From contig JAGTXK010000169.1 of the NCBI GenBank assembly GCA_019096195.1, positions 1-64,000 of the forward strand: a stretch of DNA of 64,000 bases, written 5' to 3'. A model generated the notes under the pieces. It saw only the letters and a program-made list of their open reading frames with translations, was not told the origin of the DNA and did no database searches. Shown here piece by piece: positions 44,201-57,459 of this stretch; position 1 is the stretch's first letter, and the number at the start of each line of letters is the position of its first letter. The position numbers were made by a program, and so were the translations under genes. Source of the DNA: Boletus sp. NGJ (lineage: Eukaryota > Basidiomycota > Agaricomycetes > Boletales > Boletaceae).

Positions 44201-44678
44201 GCGACAGTGTCAAGGAGTTGGCGGGGATTGCCACGCTAGAGGTAAAAGTCTTTCAAGTTGAAATAGTGGCTGGTTGGCATTAGCGACCGCTTGTGAGTAA
44301 ATTAATTTGTTCCTGTTGTACATGATCATGATTTGAACTTGTCCGCACCGAAGACTTTGATGCCTTTCAAGCAGCATATCCATTGTCAGTGGTAAACTCG
44401 AGCTCCAATCTTCTGTTCCTGAGTCCGATACTGCTTTTGCATAAACTCAGGCCCGCGATAACACCGACTACACAGAAACATAATCTGGATTCTGGAGCTC
44501 TAGTTGCTGTGTCGGTGCCTGGTTGGCTGCCAATATTTGACCCTGAGCTGCCCTTATCCATCTCTCCCCCAACCATCTCCACGGATCCTTCATCGCTCGA
44601 GAGCTTCTAGGTATGTCTTCCAACCAATGACCCATAAATTTTAGTAACGTGAAACTGAGACCAGCATCATCAGACCAC
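44201..44678. other. Region upstream of the HET gene
   Basis: No recognisable gene. A 75-codon frame (44383-44610) ends near a GTATGT word and could be leader sequence. It probably holds the HET gene promoter. Confidence 0.35.
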
Positions 44679-47493
44679 ATGCCTCCCAAGGCCAAAGGAC
44701 GCGACCCCCATGCTACATCAAAGCTGGCTCCCGCTGACATTCTGGATTGTCTCTGCTTGATTTGTAGACAGGTGGGCCACCTCGCAGAGTCGTGCCCTCA
44801 ATTCCAGGGAAGACCTCAAAACGACGAGCGAGTCTCTGACACCAAACCTCAAACTTCATCCCCTCCCTTCCACCATCTTTCCCCCCGAACAAGGCATCTG
44901 CGCAGGTGCTGTGTCAACGATGCACCCAGCTGGACGACCAATTCGAAATCTTGGCGGGGACTCACTCATCTGAACGTGATCAATATATGGCAAATGTAAA
45001 GAGGAGGATGACCCCGATACCCCCTTTCGGTCCTGTAACGTCCGTCCGACTGCTCTCTACGTGCCCTCTGTGTCGTCTTATGTTCGACATCACGTACCTC
45101 TCGAACGATGACCTTCAGAGCATTCGTGATCCCGAAAGTGCAGACGAAGGTCACCTAGCGCTGGTTCCAGGATGGACGCTCGTGCATCTAGATTCAGACC
45201 AGAATACATGGCCGAAGAAGGAATGGGGTCCACATGCGATTTGCCTATATACCGCAGTGACGCGGGCGAGATCCCGTTGGCAACCTCAGATTGGTGTCCA
45301 TGCGGGTCTAGATGCAATTGCAGTGGTGGACGTTGAGGAGAACGGTGCAGTAGGCACCCCCATCTTGGGCGTGAAGAAAGTGGACCCACGAACGCCAAAG
45401 TACCATATGATCAAGGAATGGCTTCGCCGCTGCGATGCACTGCATCACATCACATGCCGACCACTCGTATCGGAGGGCTTGAAGAAGATCAAGCTTGTCG
45501 ATGTCGAGACCCGCCAGATCGTTATGTATCCATCGGACGGCTGTGATTACGTTGCGCTCAGTTACGTTTGGGGAGGGGTGGTTCAACCGAGTTACAAACT
45601 TGGAGATGTCCTGCCGACCATTCCTGCGACACTTGAGGATGCGATGGTCGTGACCCGCCACCTCGGCAAGCGATATCTATGGGCGGACTCACTATGCATT
45701 GACCAGGGAGATGAAGCCGAGAAGAACATGCAGATCCCGCTCATGAGCGCTATCTACACTGGTTCCTGGGCGACAATCTTCAACGTCGCTGGTCAGTCCG
45801 CTCAAGGTGGATTGCCCCGCGTAGGTGCGCTGGACGGTGTCATTCCTCAGTTGTCTTGCGAGATCGGAGGAAAACTGCTGTTGTCCTTGATGCCTCCACT
45901 GAGAGCTCAGCTCTCGGAGTCGCTTTGGAATACGAGGGCATGGACGTTTCAAGAAGGGTTACTCTCGCCTCGACGTCTGTTCTTCACGAGTCACCAAGTT
46001 TATTTCGAGTGCAATCTGGGTCAGTGCTGCGAATCCATAGACGACTCTCGTTCTGCTTTCCATCTTTTATCCGACGAGGAACGTGAAGTAACTTCTCGCA
46101 ATGCGCTCCACTCGCCAAACGCCTTGGTATTCTCTGATCCAGACGAGGAGTTTGATGGAGGCGTCCTGAGAGATCCCTTCCGACCCATTTTCACGTCGAA
46201 GAAACAGGGCATCAGTGAAAGTTTTCGAATCTGGAAATACAACCAGCTCGTGCACAGCTATACAGAAAGGAAAATGACCATGGACACCGACGCTCTCAAC
46301 GCATTTTCTGCCATCTTGACGCGCTTCCAAGAAACGCATTACGAAGGGGGATTCGTACATGGCCTTCCTGTGGAGGACCTACCTATGGCCCTACTATGGA
46401 TTCACGACGACGAAGTTGAACCATGTCGGCGGGATAGTTTTCCATCGTGGTCCTGGACGGGGTGGGAAGGTGCAGTGATGGGTGCTGCCGACGCATGTGT
46501 GCGTGGGACCACCAACCAGTTGAGGGATGTACAAAAGCAATACCTGCCGCCTTTGCGTGTCTGGAAAGCCGGAGACGATGGACCTCCAGAGCTCGTATAT
46601 GATTTCAGCCCAGTACTGGAAAACCATGGCACACGTGAGGATGAAGTAAATGAGGAAGATACAGGAGGTGAGGATGCCGTGATCACAGAGGATGAAGCAA
46701 GCACACCCCCGCAGTGCGATGGTGAGCATTCTCCACAAGAAGGCTCGGATTCTTGGGAAGACATTAGTGCTAGTGATGACGGTAAGGTTTCGCGGTGAGA
46801 CCGGAGGATATGTCTCTCATCGCATTCTCCCAAAAACACTAACTGAATTAGACCCCGAGAGCGTAGATACAGACTCGAACGAGGGCAGTTTGAGCTCCTC
46901 GTCAGAGTCCCTGCAGAGTAATGACGAACTTAATGGTGATGAAGATGGTCGTGCGCAGGATAGTACAATTTCTTCAAAACACGTCACTTGCGATGGTAAG
47001 GATATTCCAATGCTGCTCATCGCACCCATTTCTGACCCACCGAGTAGTCGGTGCAGACCCCAAGATAAAAACGATTCCCGCACTCGCAAGGATCATGCTT
47101 GAAGAAACTCCATTAGTTCACCCAATCATTGCTCGCGACGAACTGCTGGTACAGGGAATAATTTTCCGGCTCGCCTTCATGAAACTTGGGTCCGAATATC
47201 AAGACCCAGATGACCCAGGTGCGGAATGGTGCCGCATTAAAGTCAAGGACAGATGGCAAGACAATTGCCTGATACTCTATGGTCACAATCGTACGCAGCT
47301 GGCTACCGAGCGGCAAGGGAAGCAGCAAGAGTTTCTGCTCTTGAGACGCACACAGTTCGATTCCGCGTTGATGCTAATTGACCGGGAGGGCGACACAGCG
47401 AAGAGAGCAGGAGTAGCAAGCCTGGTTAATCTCAGTGCTGAAGATCTGTGGACGGTTTTCAAGCCGGAAGTATCATTGATCAAGCTCAAATAG
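44679..47493 (+). CDS. HET-domain protein (heterokaryon-incompatibility type)
   Basis: The exon model 44906-46781, 46852-46995, 47048-47493 joins in frame (821 residues). An upstream exon 44679-44831 joins through a 74-bp intron with a weak GTCTCT donor, giving about 872. The upstream exon has a CCHC zinc-knuckle-like CLICRQVGHLAESC. The HET domain is clear: DYVALSYVWGG, LGKRYLWADSLCID, AIYTGSWATIFNVAG and SLWNTRAWTFQEGLL. An N-terminal CQRC...CPLC Cys region precedes it, and an acidic Asp/Glu/Ser-rich linker and a unique C-terminal domain follow. HET domains trigger programmed cell death during non-self recognition; some act downstream of NLRs. A broken NACHT-ankyrin gene starts 227 bp downstream in the same direction. 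The HET gene itself shows no breaks. The N-terminal exon is the least certain part. Confidence 0.87.
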
Positions 47494-50400
47494 AGGTGTG
47501 ATGTACACGCAAGTCGTTCTCATTGTACAGCTGGTATCATTAATGGGAGTATGGCGCCTCCGAGTCGATTGTCTTTAATAACAGCCCGTCTCTGAGGCAA
47601 AGGGGAACTAATTTCTGAATCAGACTCAGACTACTAGGTTTTCAAACTCAGATCAGGACCGCGGCAGTAGTCTGCATGGGATGATCTGACCCCCTTCTGT
47701 TGTCACTTGTCAATGTCGAATGGACTCGGCTCGGGATACTCTCAGTGAAATTGCATCAGTTTCGCAGAGACTTATCGACGCAGCAGCAGTGCGGCTCGGT
47801 CGTGAAGGTGGCATGCTCGTCGAGATCTCCCTCATTCAGTTATCTGGAGACCTACACACAATTGTTGCTACCTCTCTGGCTATCGTGCAAACTCTCAATA
47901 AATCGCCGGATCGCAGGGATGATACCCTCGATGAACGATTGAACGACTGGTTAATGAGTCGAGAGCCCACCATGTGCCAGGATACACTCAATACGATGGC
48001 CAAACTGGGCAAGGCGGACGCGGATAAGGGGAGCATGGACATGGCTCGCCATGTTACCCCTTGCACTGAGCAAGGACAAAATGAAGGAGATTATTACGCT
48101 CTTTGCCGAACACAAAGTTAATTTCATTTCTTGCTAACAACAGACGTCTGGTAAATGTCTCAGCATTGCGGCGAATACATGACTGACTATTCTCAGGATT
48201 CGTGACAAGCATGCTCAACGGATGCTGGGAGCCAGTGGTCAGGCTGGTAGTGTCGATTTGGCCACGAGCAAGATAGCAACCTTCGCCGGGGTTAGTTTCC
48301 AGACTTTGGAGGTTTCGATGAGTCTCGATCAAGTTTCGATATGTCGCTACAAATGCATTTTTTCATCGGGCCTTAGTACCGCGATGCATGGAGTGGCAGG
48401 CACACCGAGCGAGAAGAGGAAGGAAGTTGATTGTATGTTCTCTGCATCGCATACAGCTAACCTTGATGAGAACACTACCTGAAGGGAAGCAACTGGACAA
48501 TGGCTCGACGGTCTCGATTGTACCGAAAAACAAGAGTTTACACTTGATCTCCGTCAATCCGGCACGTGTATGTGGTTGCCCGATACATATGCATACAAGG
48601 CTTGGAGACACGGAGAGTATTCGTTTTTGTGGTTTCATGGAAAACGTACGAGTTCTGAATCTACGAGACCTTCCCGACTGACAAGTTTGTGATGTTAGCG
48701 GGAGCAGGGAAGACTGTTTTGATGTACGTTCACCCATACCACGTCGTAATGATGTTGACTTCAGTTTCAGTGCTTCGGTGATCGAGGCCCTCGAATGTTC
48801 ACTCGAAGATGGCAAATTTCTTGCATTCTTCTACTGATTTCCGCAGTGAATGTTCCACGGTCGCCGCTGAGGTCATACGTTCTCTGCTCTCTCAGCTCAT
48901 ACACAGATTTCTTTATGACGCAGTGGACCCCGGAGATGTTCTCTGCGAGCTGATCAAAGAGAGGGGACGAAGTGGATCCATTATCAACAATGGTAAACAT
49001 CTTGCTCGCCTTCTCTCTAGTGCTGCAAAGCAGTTTACCCGGAAACCCCTCATTGTTATCGACGCACTTGATGAATGCGGCGACAAGCAAGACCTTCTTG
49101 ATGCGCTCATTACCTTGAGCCAGGCCGGACTACGTTTGTTTGTGAGCAGCAGGCCACTCCAAATCATCAAGGACCAATTTGTGGATCTTCCTTCACTCTC
49201 GTTGGAAAAAATGTTGACTGCTGTGTCGGCAGATATTCAATTACATGTCATACATGAACTTGATTCTGACAGGCAGTTAAGGATCGCCCCTCTCAGATTG
49301 AAGGAGGAGATTCGTTATACCCTATGCGAGAATGCGGACGGAATGTGAGAATGACCGCACCAGATAGCCGATTTTGAAACTTGCTAACATTACAGCAAAG
49401 GTTCCGTTGGATTCAATGTCAACTTGAAACCCTCAAACGATGCATGACGCCAACAGATATCCGAGGAGCACTTGACAGCCTTCCAAAGGGGCTTGAGGAG
49501 ACAAATTCTCCTTGCTATAGACAAAGAGAAGCAGGAAGCAGAGGTTGCTCGGCGTGCCTTGGCTTGGCTCATTGCTACCTTCTCCCCTCTGCAGCTGTCG
49601 CAGATTGTTGAAGCACTTTCGATTGACCTCGGTCTGCGCATCCTGGGCCCAGATCTCACGCCAATACACGGATCAGCCCTGTTGAGTAGTCTGGTAACAC
49701 ACGATGAAGAGACGGACATTGTGATTCTGTCGCACTTCAGTGTAAAGGTATGCTTCAAGTGTTGTAATCTATAACTTAGTGTGGCTAGACATCAAACTTT
49801 TAGGAATACTTGACTGGGGAACTGGCTTATGCAAGGTTGCCTGCATACCATATCGACCCACAATCTGCCGAGGGAATGTTAGTGCAATTTTGCATGTGTT
49901 ACATTGCTGCTTGCCTGGACCAAGCACGAGGGTTTGGCGGGGGTGGTTCACTATCTCATATTACCCATGGAAGCAAGATAGACCCTGATTATGAGGAGCT
50001 ATCTCGGACTTTGGGACATCATGCAGTAGCATCTTTAGAATGCAAACCACTTCTTGAATATGTGTTATCCCATGCCTTCGATCACATCACACTTGTCGAC
50101 CCGGGAAACAGTGTCGTCCTGAGAGCACTCATAGCTCTTGAAGTGGATGTGCAATGAAACCCATCGGAGTGGGAGCGAATGCGCAAGGAATGGAGCTCAA
50201 TGGGACCTGTTTGGCCGACTTCTAAGGATGACTTCATGCTCTACATCTTGATCGCTTTTGCACTGGAGCCACTTTTGTGTTCATTCCTTGGCCGTAGTTC
50301 AGTAAAGCCAAGGGCTGGCATGAACCCACCTGTGTATGCTGCACAGTTGAACAAGGCTGAACATGCTAGGACATTACTGTCACAAGGTGCCGCTCTAAAC

Positions 50401-50750
50401 CGAAGTGGGCTATGGCATTCTCATCAGGTCATGCCACTTGAGGCTGCTGTTTACTGCAAGTCTAGTGCTGTCGCTGATCTGTTCTTGATGGCAGGAAGCT
50501 CTATACCACAGGGGCTCTTTGTGAACATAGTCAAAACCATTCGCTTAGAAGTTGCAGCTCATGCTTGCATTGTGGCAAGGTTGCTACAAACCGATGACTT
50601 TGTGGAATGGGCAGCCAAAGTCAAGGACAAGTTTCCCTTGCTCAACTTCCTTGGCCCATTGGATGACACATGGGCATGTGCAGACTATCAGGGTGAAAGG
50701 TCAAGCAATGAGGATGTTACCATTATATGAAGACTTGTTCAAGTTGGCTT

Positions 50751-51801
50751 TGTGAAACGATCACCGATTATACCACCTATTTATTAGCAACCCCACCTAC
50801 ACTTTCATACCACCTGCAGACGATACACTCGCCTACCCTCACCCAATCTCCACCCTAGCCTCACCCCGCACACACCTAGAGTAGTCACTCATCGTATCCT
50901 CCCTCATACGATATACCACATACCGCATACACCCGCGTACACTTTCACTAGTCGTACCCTCATCATACCCATACAACTACGACACCAAGTAGCCTCACGG
51001 CTAAACCTGGCGTTCATCGCCACAAGCACAGGCCTGCATGCCTCTAAACTACCACACCCTGTGGATCTACCTGAAGCAGCGCTCAGTAGCCACACCATGC
51101 ACCACAACGCCCGGTACGATGACAACAACCCCTTTGTCATGTATACGCTCGTTACACGCACGTCACCCCGTAGACAGTACCTGATGCAGTGCTCGGTATG
51201 CTACACAAGTACTAATTAGGAGCTCGCCTCCAGATCCTCGAATCCCCCACTCGATCCCCGATCCCTGGCCCACACCGTAGATCATCCCTCACACCCCGCC
51301 AAGTACTAATCAAGCCCACGCTAGATTAACCCCTAGACAAGACCTGATCTATCACCCGATACGATCTCGTCTCGATACCAGATCCAACGATCACCCCATG
51401 CGATGCCTTATGCATCATCCCTTCATTTCCTTCTTTCATTTCTCATCTCCATTCCTATCTATTACTCCCCTTAGATATATCACATGTAGCCACACCTAGA
51501 GCACTCCGGACTACATCTCACTTACATGCGCGTACCGCACGCATCTCATTCCATCGTTTCTCCCTTTCGCCATTGGACACTAACATTCTCTCGTTCCTGT
51601 GATGTCATACCCAGTACCCACGATGTCATAGCATAGCACGGTCCGTGCACCACTATCGGTAGTATATAAGTAGCCAGTAGAAGTACCCTATTTCACCTAG
51701 TCTTGAAATTGCCTTTCTCTCTGTCGCATATTGCTTTAGTTAGCAACGCTTCAGATATTGGGTTTAGGTTTCTTTCTTTCATCCATTGCAAGTTCCTTTC
51801 A
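50751..51801. repeat. Solo-LTR-like insertion in the NLR gene (1,051 bp)
   Basis: The NLR coding sequence stops at ...GTTGGCTT and resumes at CTTTGAGCTG. The insert begins TGTGAAACG and ends CCTTTCA, with a short CTT duplication on each side. A TATA box (AGTATATAAG, about 51660-51669) lies 140 bp before the right end, as in an LTR promoter. The left part is C-rich and gene-free. No internal retroelement genes remain. Family unassigned. Confidence 0.65.
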
Positions 51802-52914
51802 CTTTGAGCTGTTTGCTCACGACTCAACCAGACAGAAACTCTTGGGTTGCCTCTATGGGACATATCTCAACCCTCAGGTATATGCTTTTAACGGGCATCC
51901 CTCTACCCCCTGACATCCTGCTTGTCATGTCACGCAGCACAGTCCTGAACAAAATGACAGTTCAATTACTTCTCAACAATGGAGCTGATCCACATGCGGT
52001 TACATATGACGAGCAGGCCGTGCTACACGTCGCAACAGACCACAATGTCTCTGAGACCAAATGCCTAGAGAGAGTCAAACTACTGGTCGACACTGGCTGC
52101 GATCCATCTGCATACAGTCTTCTCAGTGAAACACCCTTACACCTTGCTGTGAGATGGGGGTTTATATCTGTGATCCAGTACTTGCTATCTCTGGCTACAC
52201 TCCGGCCGCTGCCCAACATCTTACTCTCAGTCTCGACCAGGGACTCCTCAAAGAATGCATTGATGGTCATCCATTATCTCATCCACATGGGTGCTAATGT
52301 GCATGTTGTCAGAGCCAGTGGAGGCACGATACTTCATGCTATCCTGAATTATAACATCGCAGACTCTCAAGATACTGAAGAGAATTGTTTGGAGATCACC
52401 AAATTCCTTATCGAGGCCAGATGCAGTCTGACTATCGCCAATGCAGTCGGAGATATCCCTATGGACATCACAGTGCAGAATGGTCACGTTTCAGTCATGG
52501 TGTATTTCCTCACGCTGAATGTTGCCATTCCTCCTGATGCCTTACTCAGCACAACAAGTATTCAGAACGAACGCCTTGGTTCAGTGTGAATGATCAAATC
52601 GCTTCTTCAGAAGGGAGCTAGTGTACTTGCCCTTGATGCCAATGGAAACAATGCAATACATTGTACCATTTCAAACTACTTCAGAGAACATATGGAAACG
52701 GCAGTGAAAATACTCATCGAGGCTGGGTGTGACCCTGGTGCGCACAACATTGCTAGACAGACAGCATGGTATCTTGCCACAAGATATAAACATAACTCAA
52801 TCGTTGCATACTTCCTTTCGCAGGGTGTACCGCTCCCTCGTGACCACAGGGAAGCTATATACCTTGCTTACTGAACAAGGGGCTGACCCACACATCATCA
52901 CGAAGAACGGGGTA

Positions 52915-53282
52915 TGAAAGAGAAAAGACCTCAATATCCCAAGGGTCGCGAAGCGCGATATTCGAGGGAGAGAAGAGGAATTCCAAGATTGAGCTAATAC
53001 AGGTGTTGTGGCGCTACTTATATACTAACTACTGGCGTGAGCACGGACCAGCTTAGGGCCGGTCGTGGAACCTACTAGAATGTTCCGTACGACGTACGGT
53101 GACGTAGTGGGGTCTAGCCTGTTCTATGGGTATAGGGGTTGTGACGTAGGCTGACTAGATGTGTGACGTATGGTCTAGACGTAAGGTCTAGGCATAATGG
53201 TAACTACGTAAGTGCGTTCGTGGGGTCGTCTAAGTGTTAGCTAACTACGTAAATAAAGGCGAAAACGTCCGAGTTCGTTTCA
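52915..53282 (-). repeat. 3' LTR of chromovirus 2
   Basis: 368 bp. A polypurine tract (AAAGGGGGTAA on the minus strand, 53283-53293) abuts its inner edge. The partner is at 59819-60182. Confidence 0.93.
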
Positions 53283-53293
53283 TTACCCCCTTT

Positions 53294-56200
53294 CTAGCCA
53301 TCGAACTCCCGGTCGATGATGATACCGGTGAGGTTGACGTCGCTATGGGGTGTAGGGATCTCGAAGAGTTGGTCGGGGAGGCGGTTTAGGGAGGCCGCGT
53401 ACGAGCGGAAGGATGGGTCGTCGAATAGGGGGGTTCCGGGGAACGCGCAGGTTGGGCAGTCGCACTCGCCGTCGGCAAGGGTGCGGATGGCGGTGGGGTT
53501 CTCTCGGTGGAACTTCTCGATCGCCTGTGGGGCGTTTGAGACGTTCTTTTTCGGTTCCCATGTGCGTTCCTCGCGGGGGTACCCTTTCCACTGTACTAGG
53601 TACTCGGTTCTGCCGCGTCGCTTACGTGAGTCGGCGACGTGCTCCACTTCGTACTCTTCTTGTTGCTGGACGATAACCGGGGGTGGCGGTTTCGGTTTCG
53701 TCTGGGAGGGGGATGTGCCCGGGTGGTAGGGCGTAAGAAGCGACTCGTGGAATACGGGGTGAATCCCTTTCCACGTGCGCGGGAGGTCCTAGCTCGTAGG
53801 AGGCCTCGCCGATCTTACGCTTCACCTTGAACGGGCCGTGTCGTTTATCGTCGAACTTCTTGGTCGGGCGATCGGTCCGAACGTGGGTTCCTTCGAGTAG
53901 GACCTGCTGGCCGACCGTGTATTCGACGGCGGGGGATGCACGTTTGTCGTGCGCCTTCTTCATCGCTTCTGCCGCTTTTTCCAGCGCGTCCTTGGCCGTG
54001 TTGTGGTGGGTTTTCATTGTTTCGGCGAAGGAGGCGGCGGATTCGTTTCTCACTTCCACTCGTTTGTTCGGTATGAGCGGCTGTTGCCCGTAGTTGAGCA
54101 GGAAGGGAGAGACGCCGGTTGCGCTGGTGGTCTGCGAGTTGTGGGCGAACTCGGCTAGGGGTAGCCATTCGGCCCAGTCGGTTTGGCGATGGTTGACGTA
54201 GATGCGCAGGTATTTCTCTACCTCTCGGTTGATGCGCTCCGTCTGCCCGTCGGTCTGGGGGTGGTAAGCGGTAGACGGGTTGGCTTGGATGCCGAGGAGG
54301 GAGTAAAGGTCGCGCATGAACGACGACACGAATTGCGTTCCTCTGTCGGAGATCACCTTGCGTGGGACACCGTGGAGCTTGAAGATCTGGTCGCGGAAGA
54401 TTGTTGCGACCCCTTGGGACGTTATGGTGTCCATTACCGGTGCTAGGTGGATCATCTTGGAGAAACGATCGACGACGACCAGGATGGCGTTCTTGCCATC
54501 TGATTGGGGGAGGGGGCCGATCAGGTCGACGGAGATGATTTCCCAGGGGGACGATGGGATCTCATTCGGGTGGAGCGGTGTGTTGATGGCCGAGGTTTTG
54601 GCTTTTACCTTTTGGCACGTATCACACCCTTTGACGTAAGATCTCCACGTCGCGTCGAAGCGAGGGCCAGTAGTATTCGCTCATGATCAAATCGCGAGTG
54701 CGCCGGATGCCGGGGTGGCCAGCGATCGGATGATCATGGTTCGCGATGAGGATGTCCTCTCTGAGTTTCGCGTCGTTCGGCACGTAGACGAGCGTCTTCC
54801 AGTGGACAAGTCCTTCTTTGCGGCTCCAGGGGGAGTTCTCCTTTTCCAAGCCTTCCTTGGCGAACTGCTCTAGTTTGTACTGTAGCTTTGTGATCCTTGA
54901 GAGCGTGCTCGCCGGTGCGACGGCTTTGAGGGAGACCGTCGTGGAGGTAGGTGACGGTGGGGGCGAAAAAAGGGCGTCAGGCAGTAGTGTCTGCGCGGTG
55001 TTGTCGGATGTCACCCCCTTTTCAAAGTCTGGCCTCCTGGACAGAGGGTCCGCGGGGTTGGTTTTGCCAGGGCGGTGGCTGATCACCACATGGTATTCCT
55101 GTAGGACCTGTTGCCAGCGGGCCTGACGGCGGGTGAGATCCTGGGGTTTCCGGAAGAACTCGAGGTTCTTGTGGTCCGTCCAGATCTCGATCGGGTGGGC
55201 TGCCTCGAGGAGATATTGTCGCCATCTCGTTGAGGGCGAACATGATGGCTAACATCTCGAGGTCAGCGGCGTGGTAGTTCCTCTCGGCGTCGTTGAGGGA
55301 ACGGGAGATGAAGGCGACGGGGTGCCATGTGCCGTCGTGTCTTTTGGGAGAGGATGGCGCCGATGCCAATGCCCGAGCCGTCGGTTTCGATGCGGTAGGG
55401 GTCGGTGTCGGTGGGCATGGCGAGCGCCGGGGCGGAGGAGATGGTGTCCTTGAGGGTTTGGAAGGCCGCTTGGCAGGCCGTCGTCCACTCGAAGTCTCTT
55501 CTTCACCGACGTGAGCGCGTTGAGGGGGCGCGCGATCATGGCGAAGTTCTTGACGAACCGTCGGTAGAAGTTGAGGAACCCGAGGAATCCTCTGCAGTGT
55601 TTTCTTCGAGGTGGGGACGTTGGCCAGCTCTTGATGGCTTCCACCTTCTTCTCGTCCATCTTCACCTTGTCTTGTGCGACGATGAGCCCGAGGAACTCGG
55701 TCTCTTGGACCTCAAAGTCGCATTTGTCGTGACGCAGGTAGAGGTGTGCGTCGCGGAGGATTTGTAGCACCTCGCGTACTACCTTGCGGTGTTCTTCGAG
55801 TGTCTCTCGTGAATATCATGATATCGTCTATGTAGACGACCACTACGCCTCGGTCCACCAAGTGTCTAAACAGCGCGTTCATCATTGTCTGAAACGTCGC
55901 TGGTGAATTGGTGAGCCCGAAGAACATCACGAGGGGCTCGAATAGCCCGCGGTTTGCTCGGAAGGCGGCCTTCCACTCGTCGCCTTCTGCCATCCGTACG
56001 TTGTTGTACCCCCATCTCACGTCGAACTTGGTGTAGTACTTGGCCGACTTGAGCTTGTCGACCAGTTCGCTTATGAGCGGGAGCGGGTAGCGGTTGCGTC
56101 TTGTCACCGCGTTCAGCTTGCGGTAGTCTTGCACGGGGCGGAGGCGTCCGTCTTTCTTCTTGATGAAGAAGAAGGCCGATGCGAAGGGTGACTTGGAGGG

Positions 56201-57360
56201 TCGTATCCTCCCGGACTTGAGATTCTCCTCGAGGAAGGAGTCCAGTTCCTTCTGCTCGCCCGGGATTGAGAGGGATAGACCTTGCAGTCTACCTCATGGT
56301 TCCCGGGGAGGAGCTCGATGGCGTGATCCCAAGGGCGTCTCGGGGGTAGCGCATCGAAGCTTTCTTTGTCGAAGACGTCCTTATACTCGTGGACGTACTT
56401 CGGGGCGGCTTCCTCGAAGGTCTCTCTTCTTTTTCTGGGACGTAGTCCTTGATGGCCACCTCCGTGGCGACGTTTCGATTTCGCATGTACTCTACTACAT
56501 CGAGTTCGAATAGTCTGTCGCCTTGGGACGGCCTGTAGTCTACGTCCATCTCGTCTTCCTCCTCGTCTACACTGCCCACGGCGTGATCCCCTCTTGCATC
56601 TGAAAGGAAATTCTCCCGGTTTTCCAGTTGATGGCTGGGTTGTGCATCTTCAGCCAGTCGTGTCCGAGGAACACGGTGTTCGGCCCGAGGTTGGTTACTG
56701 CGAGGGCCAACTGTTCCCTGTGGTCGTTCACCTGGAGCTTCGAGGATCACGAATTTCTCTACTTTGCCTCCGGCGTTCGGCGTGCCATCGGCGTTGTAGA
56801 CGGTGAGGGGGCGGGGGAGGGAGTGTGTCTTTTACCCCCTTTTCAGCCACGAACTTCTCGTGGATGGACGATCCGGTGCAGCCTGAATCGATCAGTGCCT
56901 TGACGTTGGCGGTCTGTCGGTTCGGGAGGGTTAGCGTCACCGGGATCTCCAGCGAGTTTCGCTTCGTGGATCGAGGGGATGCTTTCCGGAATTTCGGGGC
57001 GTGCTGTAGGTCATGGAGGACCCAGTACGCGTCTTCGTCGGAAAGTCTTCGGAGGTCCTGCACGAGGTCCCGAGACACTTCGATCGTCCGGCTGTCGTGA
57101 ACGAAGGACTTCAGGTGGTGGATGCTGCGGTCAACATCCGTGTTTTCCACTTGGGCCTTCATCCAACGTATGGACCAGGGGTCCAACGTGTTCAGCCAGG
57201 AACGAGAGGACGTCTCTCCCTTTCGTGCTTCCTTTGGGTGTTTGCGCGGGATGGTGTCTGCGTCGTTCGGGCCGTCGTCTCGCTTTACGGACGGCGCGAA
57301 CTTCACCTTTCGTGGCATGATGGTCATTTTCTTAACGGGCGGAGTGCCCGGGAGGTTCAC
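53294..57360 (-). mobile_element. pol region of chromovirus 2 (PR-RT-RH-INT-chromodomain), broken
   Basis: From right to left: protease with ALIDSGCTGSS (about 56890), reverse transcriptase (about 56240-55700, YIDD box near 55830), RNase H (about 55400-55090), integrase (about 54960-53800) with SDRGTQF and YHPQTDGQTER, then a chromodomain (53647-53500) with LVQWKGYPREERTWEP. The order is that of a Ty3/gypsy chromovirus. Treated as a fossil. Confidence 0.92.
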
Positions 57361-57459
57361 GCGTTGCTCGTTTCCTCGTCTTCAGTCTCGTCAATGCTTA
57401 GGACGGAAAACATGTTACTTTCTGCAATGACTTATGTTGTACAGCAGGTCGACTGGTGT

